The notes under the pieces are model-generated. The model saw only the letters and a list, made by a program, of their open reading frames with translations. It ran no database searches and was not told the origin of the DNA. This document shows, one piece after another, positions 24,267-32,249 of a stretch of 34,650 bases of DNA. The DNA comes from Myxococcales bacterium (GTDB lineage: Bacteria > Myxococcota > UBA4151). The stretch's first letter is position 1. Each line of letters begins with the position of its first letter. The DNA lies in contig PBND01000018.1 of assembly GCA_002722845.1 (NCBI GenBank), positions 1 to 34,650 of the forward strand, in the 5' to 3' direction. The position numbers and the translations under genes were made by a program.

Positions 24267-25418
24267 GTGGACTTTAATCTCGACGAGACCCAGGAGATGT
24301 TCCGGGAGGCTTGCGCCCAACTGGCCGACACCCAGCTCGCACCCAATGCGGGTGATTGGGATCAGCGACACGAGTACCCGGCCGAGGCGGTCGCCCAGAT
24401 GGCCGAGCTCGGGCTTATGGGCGTCGCAGTGCCCGAGGCGGACGGCGGCAGCGGTGCTGACAACGTCGCCTATGTGATCGCCATGGAGGAGATCAGTCGG
24501 GGCTGTGCCAGTTGCGGCGTCATCATGTCGGTGAACAACTCCCTCTACTGTGACCCGGTGCGGCGCTACGCCACCGAGGCTCAAAAAGCCGAATGGCTGG
24601 TCCCTTATGCCAGTGGCGAAAAGCTCGGCGCCTTTGGTTTGACCGAGCCTGGCAACGGTTCGGATGCTGCAGGCATGCGTACCGTTGCTCATCTCGAGGG
24701 CGATGAATGGGTCCTTAATGGAACGAAAGCCTGGATTACCAACGCCTACGAAGCCGACGGTTTCATCGTCTTTGCGACCTCCGATCGAGGGGCCGGTCAT
24801 CGGGGGGTGAGTGCCTTTCTCGTGCCGGCGGGCCAGCCGGGATTTAGTCTGGGTAAGAAGGAAGACAAACTGGGGATTCGGGCCAGTTCCACGGCCCAGT
24901 TGATTTTTGAAAACTGCCGGGTCCCGAGGGGGAACCTGCTCGGTGAGCCGGGTGATGGCTTTAAGGTTGCCTTGAGTACTCTTGATGGTGGGCGAATCGG
25001 GATTGCGGCCCAGGCGCTCGGAATCGCCCGAGCCGCGTACGAGGCGGCCCTCGCCTATGCGAAAGAGCGGGAGGCCTTCGGTCGTCCCATCTCTCGTTTC
25101 CAGTCGATCCAATGGAAGCTGGCTGACATGGCGACCCGGATCGATGCGGCCCGCCTCCTCACCCACAAGGCGGCCAGTCGCAAGGACCGAGGCCTCCCAT
25201 ATGGCAAGTACAGCGCCATGGCCAAGCTCTACGCCAGCGAGACGGCGATGTGGGTGACCACCCAAGCGATTCAGGTGTTCGGTGGCAATGGCTACGTCAC
25301 CGAGTATCCGGTCGAACGTCACTTTCGGGATGCGAAGATCACTGAAATCTATGAGGGGACCTCGGAGATTCAGCGCATTGTCGTCGCTCGAGACGTGATG
25401 GGGGAGCACGCGAACTGA
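24267..25418 (+). CDS. Acyl-CoA dehydrogenase (short-chain/butyryl type)
   Basis: 383 aa FAD flavoprotein that oxidises acyl-CoA to trans-2-enoyl-CoA and passes electrons to ETF. Visible blocks are AFGLTEPGNGSDAAGM, WVLNGTKAWITNA (FAD/substrate site), RVPRGNLLGEPGDGFKVAL, QVFGGNGYVTEYPVER and the catalytic Glu363 in EIYEGTSEIQR. The GTG start has GGGAGG at a 5-base spacing. The TGA shares its A with the ATG of the second dehydrogenase. No etfAB genes are in the window. Confidence 0.94.
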   Translation: MDFNLDETQEMFREACAQLADTQLAPNAGDWDQRHEYPAEAVAQMAELGLMGVAVPEADGGSGADNVAYVIAMEEISRGCASCGVIMSVNNSLYCDPVRRYATEAQKAEWLVPYASGEKLGAFGLTEPGNGSDAAGMRTVAHLEGDEWVLNGTKAWITNAYEADGFIVFATSDRGAGHRGVSAFLVPAGQPGFSLGKKEDKLGIRASSTAQLIFENCRVPRGNLLGEPGDGFKVALSTLDGGRIGIAAQALGIARAAYEAALAYAKEREAFGRPISRFQSIQWKLADMATRIDAARLLTHKAASRKDRGLPYGKYSAMAKLYASETAMWVTTQAIQVFGGNGYVTEYPVERHFRDAKITEIYEGTSEIQRIVVARDVMGEHAN

Positions 25419-26557
25419 TGGACTTCCAACTCACTGAAGAACAGCAGACGATCGAGGACCACGCGCGGGAGTTTGCCCAGCGGGTGATCGCACCGGGGGC
25501 TGCTCACCGGGATGAGACATCGAGCTTTGATCGGCAGCTGTTGAGCGATCTAGCGGAGAATGGGTTTCTCGGGATGTTGGTTCCGGAGACCTACGGGGGT
25601 GTGGCGATGGGCTACACCAACTATGTCTTGGTGAACCGGCAGTTAGCCACCGCCTGTGCGTCGACCGCGGTGATCACCGGTGTTTGCAATCTGACCGCCA
25701 GCGCCGTCGATCAGTTTGGCTCCGAAGCTCTGAAAGCGGAGGTGCTGCCCGAGATCTGCGCGGCCAAAGACAATCTAGCTGCCGCATTTTGTTTGAGTGA
25801 ACCCCACTGCGGCAGTGATGCCGCGGCCTTGAAGGCAAGCGCTCGGCGGGAGGGCGATGATTACGTCCTCAATGGCACCAAGCAATGGATCACCAACGGC
25901 GCGATGAGCGGCTGGTATTTGGTGATGGCCCGGACAGGTCCTGGCGCCGGTGGGATCAGCGCGTTCATGGTCCCCGCAGGGACCCCCGGCCTGGTGATCG
26001 GGAAGAAAGAAGACAAGATGGGTCAACGGGGCTCAGACACGGTCCAAGTGATTCTCGAGAATTGTCGTGTGCCGGCCCGGCTTCGAGTCGGTGAGGAAGG
26101 CATTGGCTTTCGCATTGCGATGACGGCCCTCGACGGTGGGCGTATCGGCATCGGTGCCCTCTCCCTCGGGGTGGGGACGGCGGCCCTCAACGAGGCGCTG
26201 ACCTATCTCGCAGAGCGGGAGGCCTTCGGTAAGCCCCTCGGGCGGCTCCAGGCCCTCCAGAACATGGTCGCGGACATCGCCACCGAGTTGGAAGCCGCAT
26301 GGCTCCTGACCCTACGGGCCGCCCTGATGAAGGATGCGGGGCAATCGGTGACGAAGGAGGCTTCCATGGCGAAGGTCTTCTCCAGCGAAGCTTGCGCTAA
26401 AGCTGTCGATTTGAGCCTGCAAATCCACGGCGGCTACGGTTACGTGAAGGAATATCCCATAGAACGCTTATATCGAGATGCGCGGGTGACCCGGATCTAC
26501 GAAGGAGCGAGCGAGATCCAGCGGGTTGTCATCGCTCGGGAGGTTTTGGGCTCTTGA
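25418..26557 (+). CDS. Acyl-CoA dehydrogenase, second tandem copy
   Basis: 379 aa, clearly paralogous to the gene immediately upstream. It has FCLSEPHCGSDAAALKA, YVLNGTKQWITNGAMSGWY, RVPARLRVGEEGIGFRIAM, QIHGGYGYVKEYPIERLYRD and catalytic Glu362 in RIYEGASEIQR. The substitutions in the substrate pocket (SEPHCGS for TEPGNGS) suggest a different acyl chain. Start and upstream stop share one base (TGATG), and its own stop overlaps the next gene's TTG start. Chain length cannot be read from the sequence. Confidence 0.94.
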   Translation: MDFQLTEEQQTIEDHAREFAQRVIAPGAAHRDETSSFDRQLLSDLAENGFLGMLVPETYGGVAMGYTNYVLVNRQLATACASTAVITGVCNLTASAVDQFGSEALKAEVLPEICAAKDNLAAAFCLSEPHCGSDAAALKASARREGDDYVLNGTKQWITNGAMSGWYLVMARTGPGAGGISAFMVPAGTPGLVIGKKEDKMGQRGSDTVQVILENCRVPARLRVGEEGIGFRIAMTALDGGRIGIGALSLGVGTAALNEALTYLAEREAFGKPLGRLQALQNMVADIATELEAAWLLTLRAALMKDAGQSVTKEASMAKVFSSEACAKAVDLSLQIHGGYGYVKEYPIERLYRDARVTRIYEGASEIQRVVIAREVLGS

Positions 26558-26853
26558 AGATCAGTCATCAATACCCCGATCTCAGCCATGAAGAACTGTT
26601 GCGCCGCTTCAAGGCTCGCGTCGACACGTTGCTGGGGCGCTATAGCGAGTTTATCTCCGACAGGCACTGGGTTGATAACACCCATCTAAAGGGTTCAGGC
26701 CGGGGGGTTAAAGCCGACCTCAAGGTCATCGGCCAGCGCATCGATGTGGAAGTGAAGTTGCCCTTCCTGCTCTCGGCCTTCCGAGGGAAAGTAGAGGCGG
26801 TGGTTCGTCGGCAGTTGCTGCGACTTGAGGAAGACGAGTCAGCGGAAGCCTAG
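26554..26853 (+). CDS. Polyhydroxyalkanoic acid system family protein (PHA_gran_rgn-like)
   Basis: 99 aa from a TTG that overlaps the acyl-CoA dehydrogenase stop (TTGA). The helical N-terminus, the Trp39-containing turn, the strand GRGVKADLKVIGQRIDVEVK with LPFLL, and the basic helix FRGKVEAVVRRQLLRLE fit the small PHA_gran_rgn family (PF09650/TIGR02610, named from memory), found near PHA genes in other bacteria. Its biochemical role is unknown. No PHA synthase or depolymerase is present in the window, so the link to PHA rests on family naming alone. Confidence 0.7.
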   Translation: MKISHQYPDLSHEELLRRFKARVDTLLGRYSEFISDRHWVDNTHLKGSGRGVKADLKVIGQRIDVEVKLPFLLSAFRGKVEAVVRRQLLRLEEDESAEA

Positions 26854-26855
26854 CC

Positions 26856-26873
26856 GGCCGGGGTGAATCGGCC
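26856..26873. other. Hairpin in the 20-base gap between convergent genes
   Basis: GGCCG and CGGCC pair around an 8-base loop in the gap between the PHA-family gene and the convergent lipoprotein gene. It has no T-run on either side. A two-way stop signal is possible but weakly supported. Confidence 0.25.
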
Positions 26874-27536
26874 CTAGTGGCTAAAGTTAAACCAGCCATG
26901 GGCACCCAATTGCACCAGTCGGGCCCGGAACCGCTTTGTCTGCGGCCGACCATCGATGCGCATCTCCATCGCAACGTCGATGCGGGCCCAGCGCAGGTCG
27001 GGGCTCGGCTCGCAGGCATCTCCCTTGGAGAAGAAGCCTTGGGCTGCTCGGAGTTGCTCGACGTGTTTCAGTGTGCAGGAGAGCATCTCAACGCCTTTGG
27101 GTAAGCCTGCATTAAGATTCTGACTCATTCGGCCCAGCCCCCGGCGGGTGTATTCGCCAGCCGAACAGCTCATCGGTGGGCGCCCCGCCTTTTTCGCCAC
27201 GGCCCCGCAGGCAAAGATCCTCGATGCACAGCGGAAGTGATCGTCGGCCAGTTGAGTGGGGGCATAGAAGCGATGAATGAAATTCGCCGGATCACCGCGC
27301 ATTGCGTCACAAAATGAGGAACCGGCGGCTTCGGGGGAGGGAAAGCCCAGCGCGTCCGGGGCCACGGCTAGGGGCTTCGGCGCGGCGGGGAGGATCGGCC
27401 CGACTTGGGCCTGCAATCCTGTGGTCGGTGCCTTGGTGACCGGGTTCTCGCTCACCACTGGGGGCTCGGGTTTCGTTTGTCCAGCAGCGCAAGCGAGCCC
27501 CAAGAGCAGGGGGGCCAAGATCAGTCGTCGCGTCAT
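26874..27536 (-). CDS. Predicted lipoprotein, 220 aa, Cys-containing, unknown function
   Basis: A lipoprotein signal ends at lipobox GLAC (Cys16), followed by a Pro-rich linker (PPVVSENPVTKAPTTGLQAQ) to about residue 65. The folded part has seven Cys (for example FRCASRIFACGAVAK and MSCSAGEYTRRGLG) and a beta-rich C-terminus (WARIDVAMEMRIDGRPQTKR). It is the last gene of the kinase-panC-kinase operon, overlapping the histidine kinase stop by 4 bases. It could be an extracytoplasmic partner of that kinase. No family is recognised. Confidence 0.7.
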   Translation of the reverse strand: MTRRLILAPLLLGLACAAGQTKPEPPVVSENPVTKAPTTGLQAQVGPILPAAPKPLAVAPDALGFPSPEAAGSSFCDAMRGDPANFIHRFYAPTQLADDHFRCASRIFACGAVAKKAGRPPMSCSAGEYTRRGLGRMSQNLNAGLPKGVEMLSCTLKHVEQLRAAQGFFSKGDACEPSPDLRWARIDVAMEMRIDGRPQTKRFRARLVQLGAHGWFNFSH

Positions 27537-28807
27537 TCTTCGACCCTCGCATGACGAATGCGCGACAGTTCGAAGATCTCACCGGGCAGGGTCATCTCCG
27601 GCTCGCGCACAGGGATGCTGAATTCGACTTTGCAGCCACTTCCGGGGGCGCTTTCAATGGTGAATCGACCACCCCATCGGGTGGCCCGCTCTCTCATGTT
27701 GACGAGCCCATAATGCCCCACTTTCTTCGCCGTGGGGTCAAAGCCGACACCGTCGTCTTCGACTTCTAACTTCAAGACGCCATTGAAGTAATCCAAACTC
27801 ACTTCGACCCGGCTTGGGTTGGCATGCTTGATCGCGTTGCTCACGCACTCCTGGAGGACGCGGAAGAACGCCAACTGTTGATCGCCGCTGATCTCCGGTG
27901 GCTGGCTGACCAACTGGAAGTCGATGGGAACCCGTGTCCGGTGGCTGTGCGTTTCGCAGAACTCACCCATCGCGCTGACGAGATGAAACTCGTCCTTCAT
28001 GAGTTTAAGGGACCGTCGCAGCTCATCGATGGCGGTCTGCGCTGATTCGTGGAGTTCATCGGCCTCGGCTTTGACTTCGGGATCTTTCGCCAGGCTGGTC
28101 AGGAATTCTGCCTGGATAATCATACTGGAGAGGGCCGCGCCGATCCCATCGTGCATTTCCCGGGCGATTCGGCTTCGTTCCTGAACCACCGCCAGGTTCT
28201 TTAGATGCCTTTCAAGGCCAAGAATTTCTGTGGTTTGTTCTCGGTCTCGACTGCCCACATGGATGACCAAAGCGACGGCTACAAGATTCAGCGCCCCGTA
28301 CCAGACGAGGTAAAAGATCATGAGGTCGGGTTCAGTGCCCCGTTGGATTTGGGCGACGAGAATGCCCGCCATGCCGATCATGGGCGCCAGAGCAACCAGG
28401 GGGTGGGGGAAGACGAGTGCGACAAGGGTGCTGAAGATGAGCAACAGGCTCATGAGCGGGGAAGCGATCCCGCCGGCTTCATGAATGAGGACGCAGATGG
28501 ACAAGAGATCGAGGGCGAGGGTCACGGCCGTAATGATTCGCCCCCATTGCCGGTGGCGCATAAAAACCAAATTGATCGCGGCGTACACCGTAATGAAGAG
28601 ATACCAACCGAGGATGAGCGGAGCCCCTAAGTCCAAGGCTCGAGCCCAACTGGGCACCGCGAGCAAGCTCATGCCGACCGCGAGGAGAATCAGCCGCGTG
28701 TAGGCGAGGGTCTGGGCCCGGGTGACAAATCGGTCCTGGTGGCGGATGGCTTCGTCGCCCAGTCGGGCCACCATCGCCGAGTGAAGGGGGACCTGTTTTA
28801 CCTCCAT
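27533..28807 (-). CDS. Sensor histidine kinase, NarL/DesK type (HisKA_3), membrane-bound
   Basis: 424 aa. Residues 30-185 hold about six hydrophobic segments, with little room for an extracytoplasmic sensor domain, as in DesK-like thermosensors or 7TM-like kinases. The dimerisation/phosphoacceptor helix contains His219 in RIAREMHDGIGAALSSMI. The ATPase domain has the N-box LQECVSNAIKHA (Asn324), G1 DDGVGFD (351-357) and G2 GHYGLVNMRER. The C-terminal tail is short. No response regulator is visible in the window, so its partner is elsewhere. It overlaps panC by 10 bases and the downstream lipoprotein by 4. Confidence 0.93.
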   Translation of the reverse strand: MEVKQVPLHSAMVARLGDEAIRHQDRFVTRAQTLAYTRLILLAVGMSLLAVPSWARALDLGAPLILGWYLFITVYAAINLVFMRHRQWGRIITAVTLALDLLSICVLIHEAGGIASPLMSLLLIFSTLVALVFPHPLVALAPMIGMAGILVAQIQRGTEPDLMIFYLVWYGALNLVAVALVIHVGSRDREQTTEILGLERHLKNLAVVQERSRIAREMHDGIGAALSSMIIQAEFLTSLAKDPEVKAEADELHESAQTAIDELRRSLKLMKDEFHLVSAMGEFCETHSHRTRVPIDFQLVSQPPEISGDQQLAFFRVLQECVSNAIKHANPSRVEVSLDYFNGVLKLEVEDDGVGFDPTAKKVGHYGLVNMRERATRWGGRFTIESAPGSGCKVEFSIPVREPEMTLPGEIFELSRIRHARVEE

Positions 28808-29694
28808 GGCGGATCATCCAGGGCGCAGTTGTCGATCAGCCGGACCGAGCCGCAGCGAACCGCTGCAAGAATCCGAGCCTGCGTCCCCGGCGCAACGGTT
28901 CCGGACAGCGGTCTGAGTGTTTCCGGATCAACCAGAGAAAAATAGGCGCAGTCGAGTTCATGGGCGGCGAGGACTTGTGTGCCCGCTGCAACGATCATCG
29001 CCACGTCCCGATTGCCCTCTGCGTAGGTGTTGCAGGCCCTAACCAGTGCCGTGGGGAGCCCCAAGGCCCGCGCCCGGTCCTCGCCCTGGAGATAGACGTT
29101 GCGGCTCGAAAGGGCCAGGCCATCGTGATCTCGAACCAGCGGGCAACTCAGGATTTCGATGGGCAATGCGAGGTCTTTGACCAACTGGCGTATGACCGCC
29201 AGTTGCTGAAAGTCCTTTTCTCCGAAGGCGGCCAAATCGGGCTGGATAAGGCCGAACAGGCGGGCGACGACGGTGGCGATCCCGCCGAAGAAGTCGGGCC
29301 GGTCAACGGCTTCAAACCCTTGACCGGGACCCTGCATGTTGATGGCAACGCTGAAGCCTGGCGGATACACTTCTTCGCCCTTCGCAAGCCAAACCTGATC
29401 GGCCCCTTCTGCTTCGGCTAACTGTCGGTCCGTCTCCGGCTGTCGGGGGTACGTGCCGAGATCCTCGTTCGCGCCAAACTGCTTCTCATTGACGTAGACG
29501 CTGACGACCACCCGGTCGCAATGGGCTCGGGCTGCACGGATCAGGCTCAAATGGCCCTCATGCAAGGCCCCCATCGTCGGCACGAAACCGACTCGCTCCC
29601 CGGCCCGTCGCCAGCTGCGGACTTGCGCCTGGGTACTGCTCAGATCAGTCGCTGGGGAGGAGGCCATGTTGTTGGTCTTGAACGAAGAGCGCAT
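28798..29694 (-). CDS. panC: Pantothenate synthetase (pantoate-beta-alanine ligase)
   Basis: 298 aa, joins pantoate and beta-alanine with ATP to give pantothenate for coenzyme A. The ATP-binding HIGH-type motif is VPTMGALHEGHLSL (His45, His48). QGFEAVDRPDFFGGIATVVA, FGEKDFQQLAVI and DGLALSSRNVYL complete the family pattern. The usual VNPTQF is VNEKQF here. The ATG at 29694 has AGGA upstream; the ATG at 29667 fits family length better but lacks a ribosome binding site. Either start lies inside the kinase gene (50- or 23-base overlap). No panB or panD is nearby. Confidence 0.94.
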   Translation of the reverse strand: MRSSFKTNNMASSPATDLSSTQAQVRSWRRAGERVGFVPTMGALHEGHLSLIRAARAHCDRVVVSVYVNEKQFGANEDLGTYPRQPETDRQLAEAEGADQVWLAKGEEVYPPGFSVAINMQGPGQGFEAVDRPDFFGGIATVVARLFGLIQPDLAAFGEKDFQQLAVIRQLVKDLALPIEILSCPLVRDHDGLALSSRNVYLQGEDRARALGLPTALVRACNTYAEGNRDVAMIVAAGTQVLAAHELDCAYFSLVDPETLRPLSGTVAPGTQARILAAVRCGSVRLIDNCALDDPPWR

Positions 29695-30706
29695 GTTCCT
29701 GCTCGAACAACCCAGCCATCAACTCGGCCAGGGCTTTCGATCCTTCCTTATCGCTCCAGGTGTTGTAGGGCGACAGCGCCTCCCGCATCGCCTTCGCCGT
29801 CGGGAAGCGTTCTTCCCGCTTCTGTTTGAGACCTGTCATGATGGCATCGACGAGTCCATCGTCCATTTGGGGGACGTAGTCTCTCGGATCCGGGATATGA
29901 CCCCTGCGAATGCGTTTCATCACATCCATGTCCTGCTCACCGGGCTTGGCGTAAAACAGCCGTCGTCCCGTCACGCACTCCCAGAGGATGGTGGCGAGCG
30001 AAAAGAGATCTGTGCGTTCATCGAGGCTGGCACCGACCACTTGCTCAGGGCTAAGGTATCCCAACTTTCCGGTGACGATGACGCCTGCTGAATCGCCGGC
30101 CATCTCGTCGATATGAACCACACCGAAGTCCCCGAGTTTCGCCCGGCCGTTAAAGTCGAGAAAGACATTGTGGGGACTCACGTCTCGATGGATGACGCTG
30201 ATCTGCCGGCCGCTGGGCAACTTCAAGCTGTGGGCGTAAACCAAGCCATCCAAAACACGGCAGGCGATGTGCATCGCCAGCTCTTGAGGCATTTCCTGCC
30301 TGCGGGCGGCGATCCGGCCCAACAAGGTGTTGAGATTAACGCCGCTGACGTACTCCATCACGAGAAAGAAAGCCCCCTCGACCTCCCCTGAATCGAGCGT
30401 TTGGACGATGTTGGGGTGGTCCAACAGCCGGGCGATATCGGTCTCGATGACAAAGTTGTCGGCGAAGTCTGGGTTTGCCGCCGCCTCGGGAAGCAATCGC
30501 TTCAGCACGACCAGAGGTTCGTAGAGCGCTTTCATGGTCGACTTGCCATCGGCCGAGGGGAGGCGAAACCGCCGGGCCCGGTGTACCTCGGCCATGCCGC
30601 CGACGCCGACCCGGTCGAGAAGATAGTAATCGCCAAAGACCTCGACCTTGGGTCCAAGCCGAGCGATCCGACCGATCTCAGACAGTGGGATGGGGTCGTT
30701 ATGCAA
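29645..30706 (-). CDS. Eukaryote-type Ser/Thr protein kinase
   Basis: 353 aa from TTG 30706, which has GAGG just upstream and lies downstream of a plausible promoter. A longer frame to 30838 would start upstream of that promoter. The kinase subdomains are complete: glycine loop GVGGMAEV (34-41), Lys69 in VVLKRL, Glu88, HRDVSPHNVFL (173-183), DFG (193-195), SPEQ in place of APE, and RTDLFSLATIL. A 25-residue insert separates the glycine loop from the Lys. HRDVSPHN is common among myxobacterial kinases. No membrane helix or sensor domain follows, so it is soluble with a short helical tail. Confidence 0.92.
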   Translation of the reverse strand: MHNDPIPLSEIGRIARLGPKVEVFGDYYLLDRVGVGGMAEVHRARRFRLPSADGKSTMKALYEPLVVLKRLLPEAAANPDFADNFVIETDIARLLDHPNIVQTLDSGEVEGAFFLVMEYVSGVNLNTLLGRIAARRQEMPQELAMHIACRVLDGLVYAHSLKLPSGRQISVIHRDVSPHNVFLDFNGRAKLGDFGVVHIDEMAGDSAGVIVTGKLGYLSPEQVVGASLDERTDLFSLATILWECVTGRRLFYAKPGEQDMDVMKRIRRGHIPDPRDYVPQMDDGLVDAIMTGLKQKREERFPTAKAMREALSPYNTWSDKEGSKALAELMAGLFEQEHALFVQDQQHGLLPSD

Positions 30707-30743
30707 GGTCCTCGTCTCGTTTGGCGGTTTTCGGGTGAAACCT

Positions 30744-30771
30744 CTTACAACGTCTTGACGGGTGCTGTTAA
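30744..30771 (-). promoter_or_regulatory. Candidate sigma70-type promoter for the kinase operon
   Basis: On the minus strand, TTAACA (30771-30766, 5 of 6 to the -35 consensus), a 16-base spacer and TGTAAG (30749-30744, 4 of 6 to -10) point to transcription starting near 30737, about 30 bases before the TTG start at 30706. This supports the shorter kinase reading frame. The match is by eye only. Confidence 0.4.
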
Positions 30772-30843
30772 GGTGCCCTCGGGGCCCTTGTGGAAACCTG
30801 ACTTGAGTCTTAAGAGCCGCGGGCTGGGGAGGCCTCACGACAA

Positions 30844-31653
30844 ATGACTGATTCAGCCTATCGCACGGTCCCAGGCCAACGGGTTCTTAAGCATGCCTAT
30901 GGTGATCGATTAACCGTTCTGCACAACCCCTTCGACCTGAGCCTGATGGCGAAGATTGGGCAGGAGGAGACGGTCCAGCCGGAACTCGGTGACCTCGTAC
31001 GGCTTGCTTATGAGCGGCTTTGTGCCGAGGCCATGGCCCTCCATCTTCCAAACCAAGTGGCCCGCGTCGATACGAGGATGCGCGCCATTGTCCCCGAGGG
31101 CGTTTATGAGGGGACTCTACTCGACCCCCATGGGCCCGTCGTCAGCGTGGCGATCGCCCGGGCCGGGATCGTACCTTCTGAGGTTTGCTTTCGGCTCGTG
31201 ACTCGGTTTCTCGCCCGGGGGAAGGTCCGCCAGGATCACTTCGCTATGGCCCGGGTGACAAACGATGCTGGCGAGGTCACCGGTGTCCAAGTGAGCGGTG
31301 AAAAGATCGGTGGTGATATCCAAGACGCGACCGTGTTCATCCCCGATCCGATGGGGGCGACCGGTGGCAGTCTCGACCGGGCCATTCAATATTACAAAGA
31401 CTCGGTGCCCGGTCGGGCTCGGGCCTACGTCGCACTCTTTTTGACGGTGACTCCTGAGGCCGTCCGTCGGCTCCTGGCGGCCCATGAAGATCTATCGATC
31501 GTCGCACTTCGCTTGGACCGTGGCCTAAGCGCCGAAAGGGTGTTAGCAGCCATGCCTGGCGAATCGAGCGACGAAGTCGGTCTGACGGATAAGCAGTACA
31601 TCGTTCCAGGCGCGGGCGGCGTCGGAGAAGTCCTCAACAACAGTTTCGTGTAG
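30844..31653 (+). CDS. upp: Uracil phosphoribosyltransferase-like protein
   Basis: 269 aa, longer than the usual ~210. The UPRTase pattern is present: VAIARAGIVPSEVCFRL, PRPP loop VFIPDPMGATGGSLDRAI (family DPMLATGGS) and the uracil-binding tail DKQYIVPGAGGVGEVLNNSF, which corresponds to YIVPGLGDAGDR. The extra length is at the N-terminus and in the 150-180 region. It would convert uracil and PRPP to UMP in salvage. The loss of the GDAGDR Asp residues makes the substrate less certain. The hypoxanthine enzyme follows after 13 bases. The ATG has GGGGAGG upstream. Confidence 0.8.
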   Translation: MTDSAYRTVPGQRVLKHAYGDRLTVLHNPFDLSLMAKIGQEETVQPELGDLVRLAYERLCAEAMALHLPNQVARVDTRMRAIVPEGVYEGTLLDPHGPVVSVAIARAGIVPSEVCFRLVTRFLARGKVRQDHFAMARVTNDAGEVTGVQVSGEKIGGDIQDATVFIPDPMGATGGSLDRAIQYYKDSVPGRARAYVALFLTVTPEAVRRLLAAHEDLSIVALRLDRGLSAERVLAAMPGESSDEVGLTDKQYIVPGAGGVGEVLNNSFV

Positions 31654-31666
31654 CAGGAAGACGCTT

Positions 31667-32191
31667 ATGAGCGGATACAAAGTCCTCATCGATACCCCTG
31701 AACTCGATGCCCGAGTACGATCCCTGGGCGCGGAACTGGTGGAACGATTCCAGACCATCGAAGAACCGATTTTGGTCATCGGGGTTTTACGGGGTTCCGT
31801 CTTGTTCATGGCCGACTTGGTGCGAGCCATGGACCGTCCCTTGGAGACGGAATACGTTCGAGCATCCAGTTACGGGGACGCTCGAGTCAGTTCCGGGAAG
31901 GTCACGCTGAGCGATGATCGACCCGACGTCCGCGGTCGTCATGTCCTCTTGGTGGAAGACATCGTGGATACCGGTTTGACCTTAGCGGCGCTGACGAAGG
32001 CACTCCGTGGCGCGGGCTTGGCCAGTCTGACGACGGTCTCTCTCTTGGATAAGCCCAGCCGTCGGGAGGTCGACGTCGAAGCGGACCTCGTCGCTTTTAC
32101 CATCGAAGACGCTTATGTGATCGGCTACGGCCTCGATGATGCCGGCCTCTTCCGCAATCTTCCTTTTGTGGCGGTCGTCGACGGGGATTGA
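31667..32191 (+). CDS. hpt: Hypoxanthine phosphoribosyltransferase
   Basis: 174 aa, standard length. The PRPP-binding motif is VLLVEDIVDTGLTL (93-106). LRGSVLFMADL, SSYGDARVSSGKV (flexible loop), LLDKPSRR with the purine-contacting Lys129, and VIGYGLD are all as in bacterial HPRTs. It converts hypoxanthine or guanine to the nucleotide. It follows the UPRTase-like gene by 13 bases, so pyrimidine and purine salvage are expressed together. Confidence 0.95.
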   Translation: MSGYKVLIDTPELDARVRSLGAELVERFQTIEEPILVIGVLRGSVLFMADLVRAMDRPLETEYVRASSYGDARVSSGKVTLSDDRPDVRGRHVLLVEDIVDTGLTLAALTKALRGAGLASLTTVSLLDKPSRREVDVEADLVAFTIEDAYVIGYGLDDAGLFRNLPFVAVVDGD

Positions 32192-32249
32192 GACCGGGCC
32201 CTGGCGTTGATAAGGTCCGGTACCGTCGAGCGGGAGATCCAAGGCAGAG

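Noticed and set aside
24204-25409. Long minus-strand open frame (401 codons) under the acyl-CoA dehydrogenase
   Set aside because: It is antisense to a gene with all catalytic motifs; no SD or recognisable domain was seen.
19968-26853. A PHA biosynthesis operon
   Set aside because: No PHA synthase, phasin or NADPH acetoacetyl-CoA reductase (phaB) was found. The dehydrogenase is the hbd type and two acyl-CoA dehydrogenases point to beta-oxidation or butyryl-CoA metabolism.
30707-30838. N-terminal 44-residue extension of the Ser/Thr kinase
   Set aside because: It would start upstream of the candidate promoter (30744-30771) and adds sequence unlike kinase N-termini.
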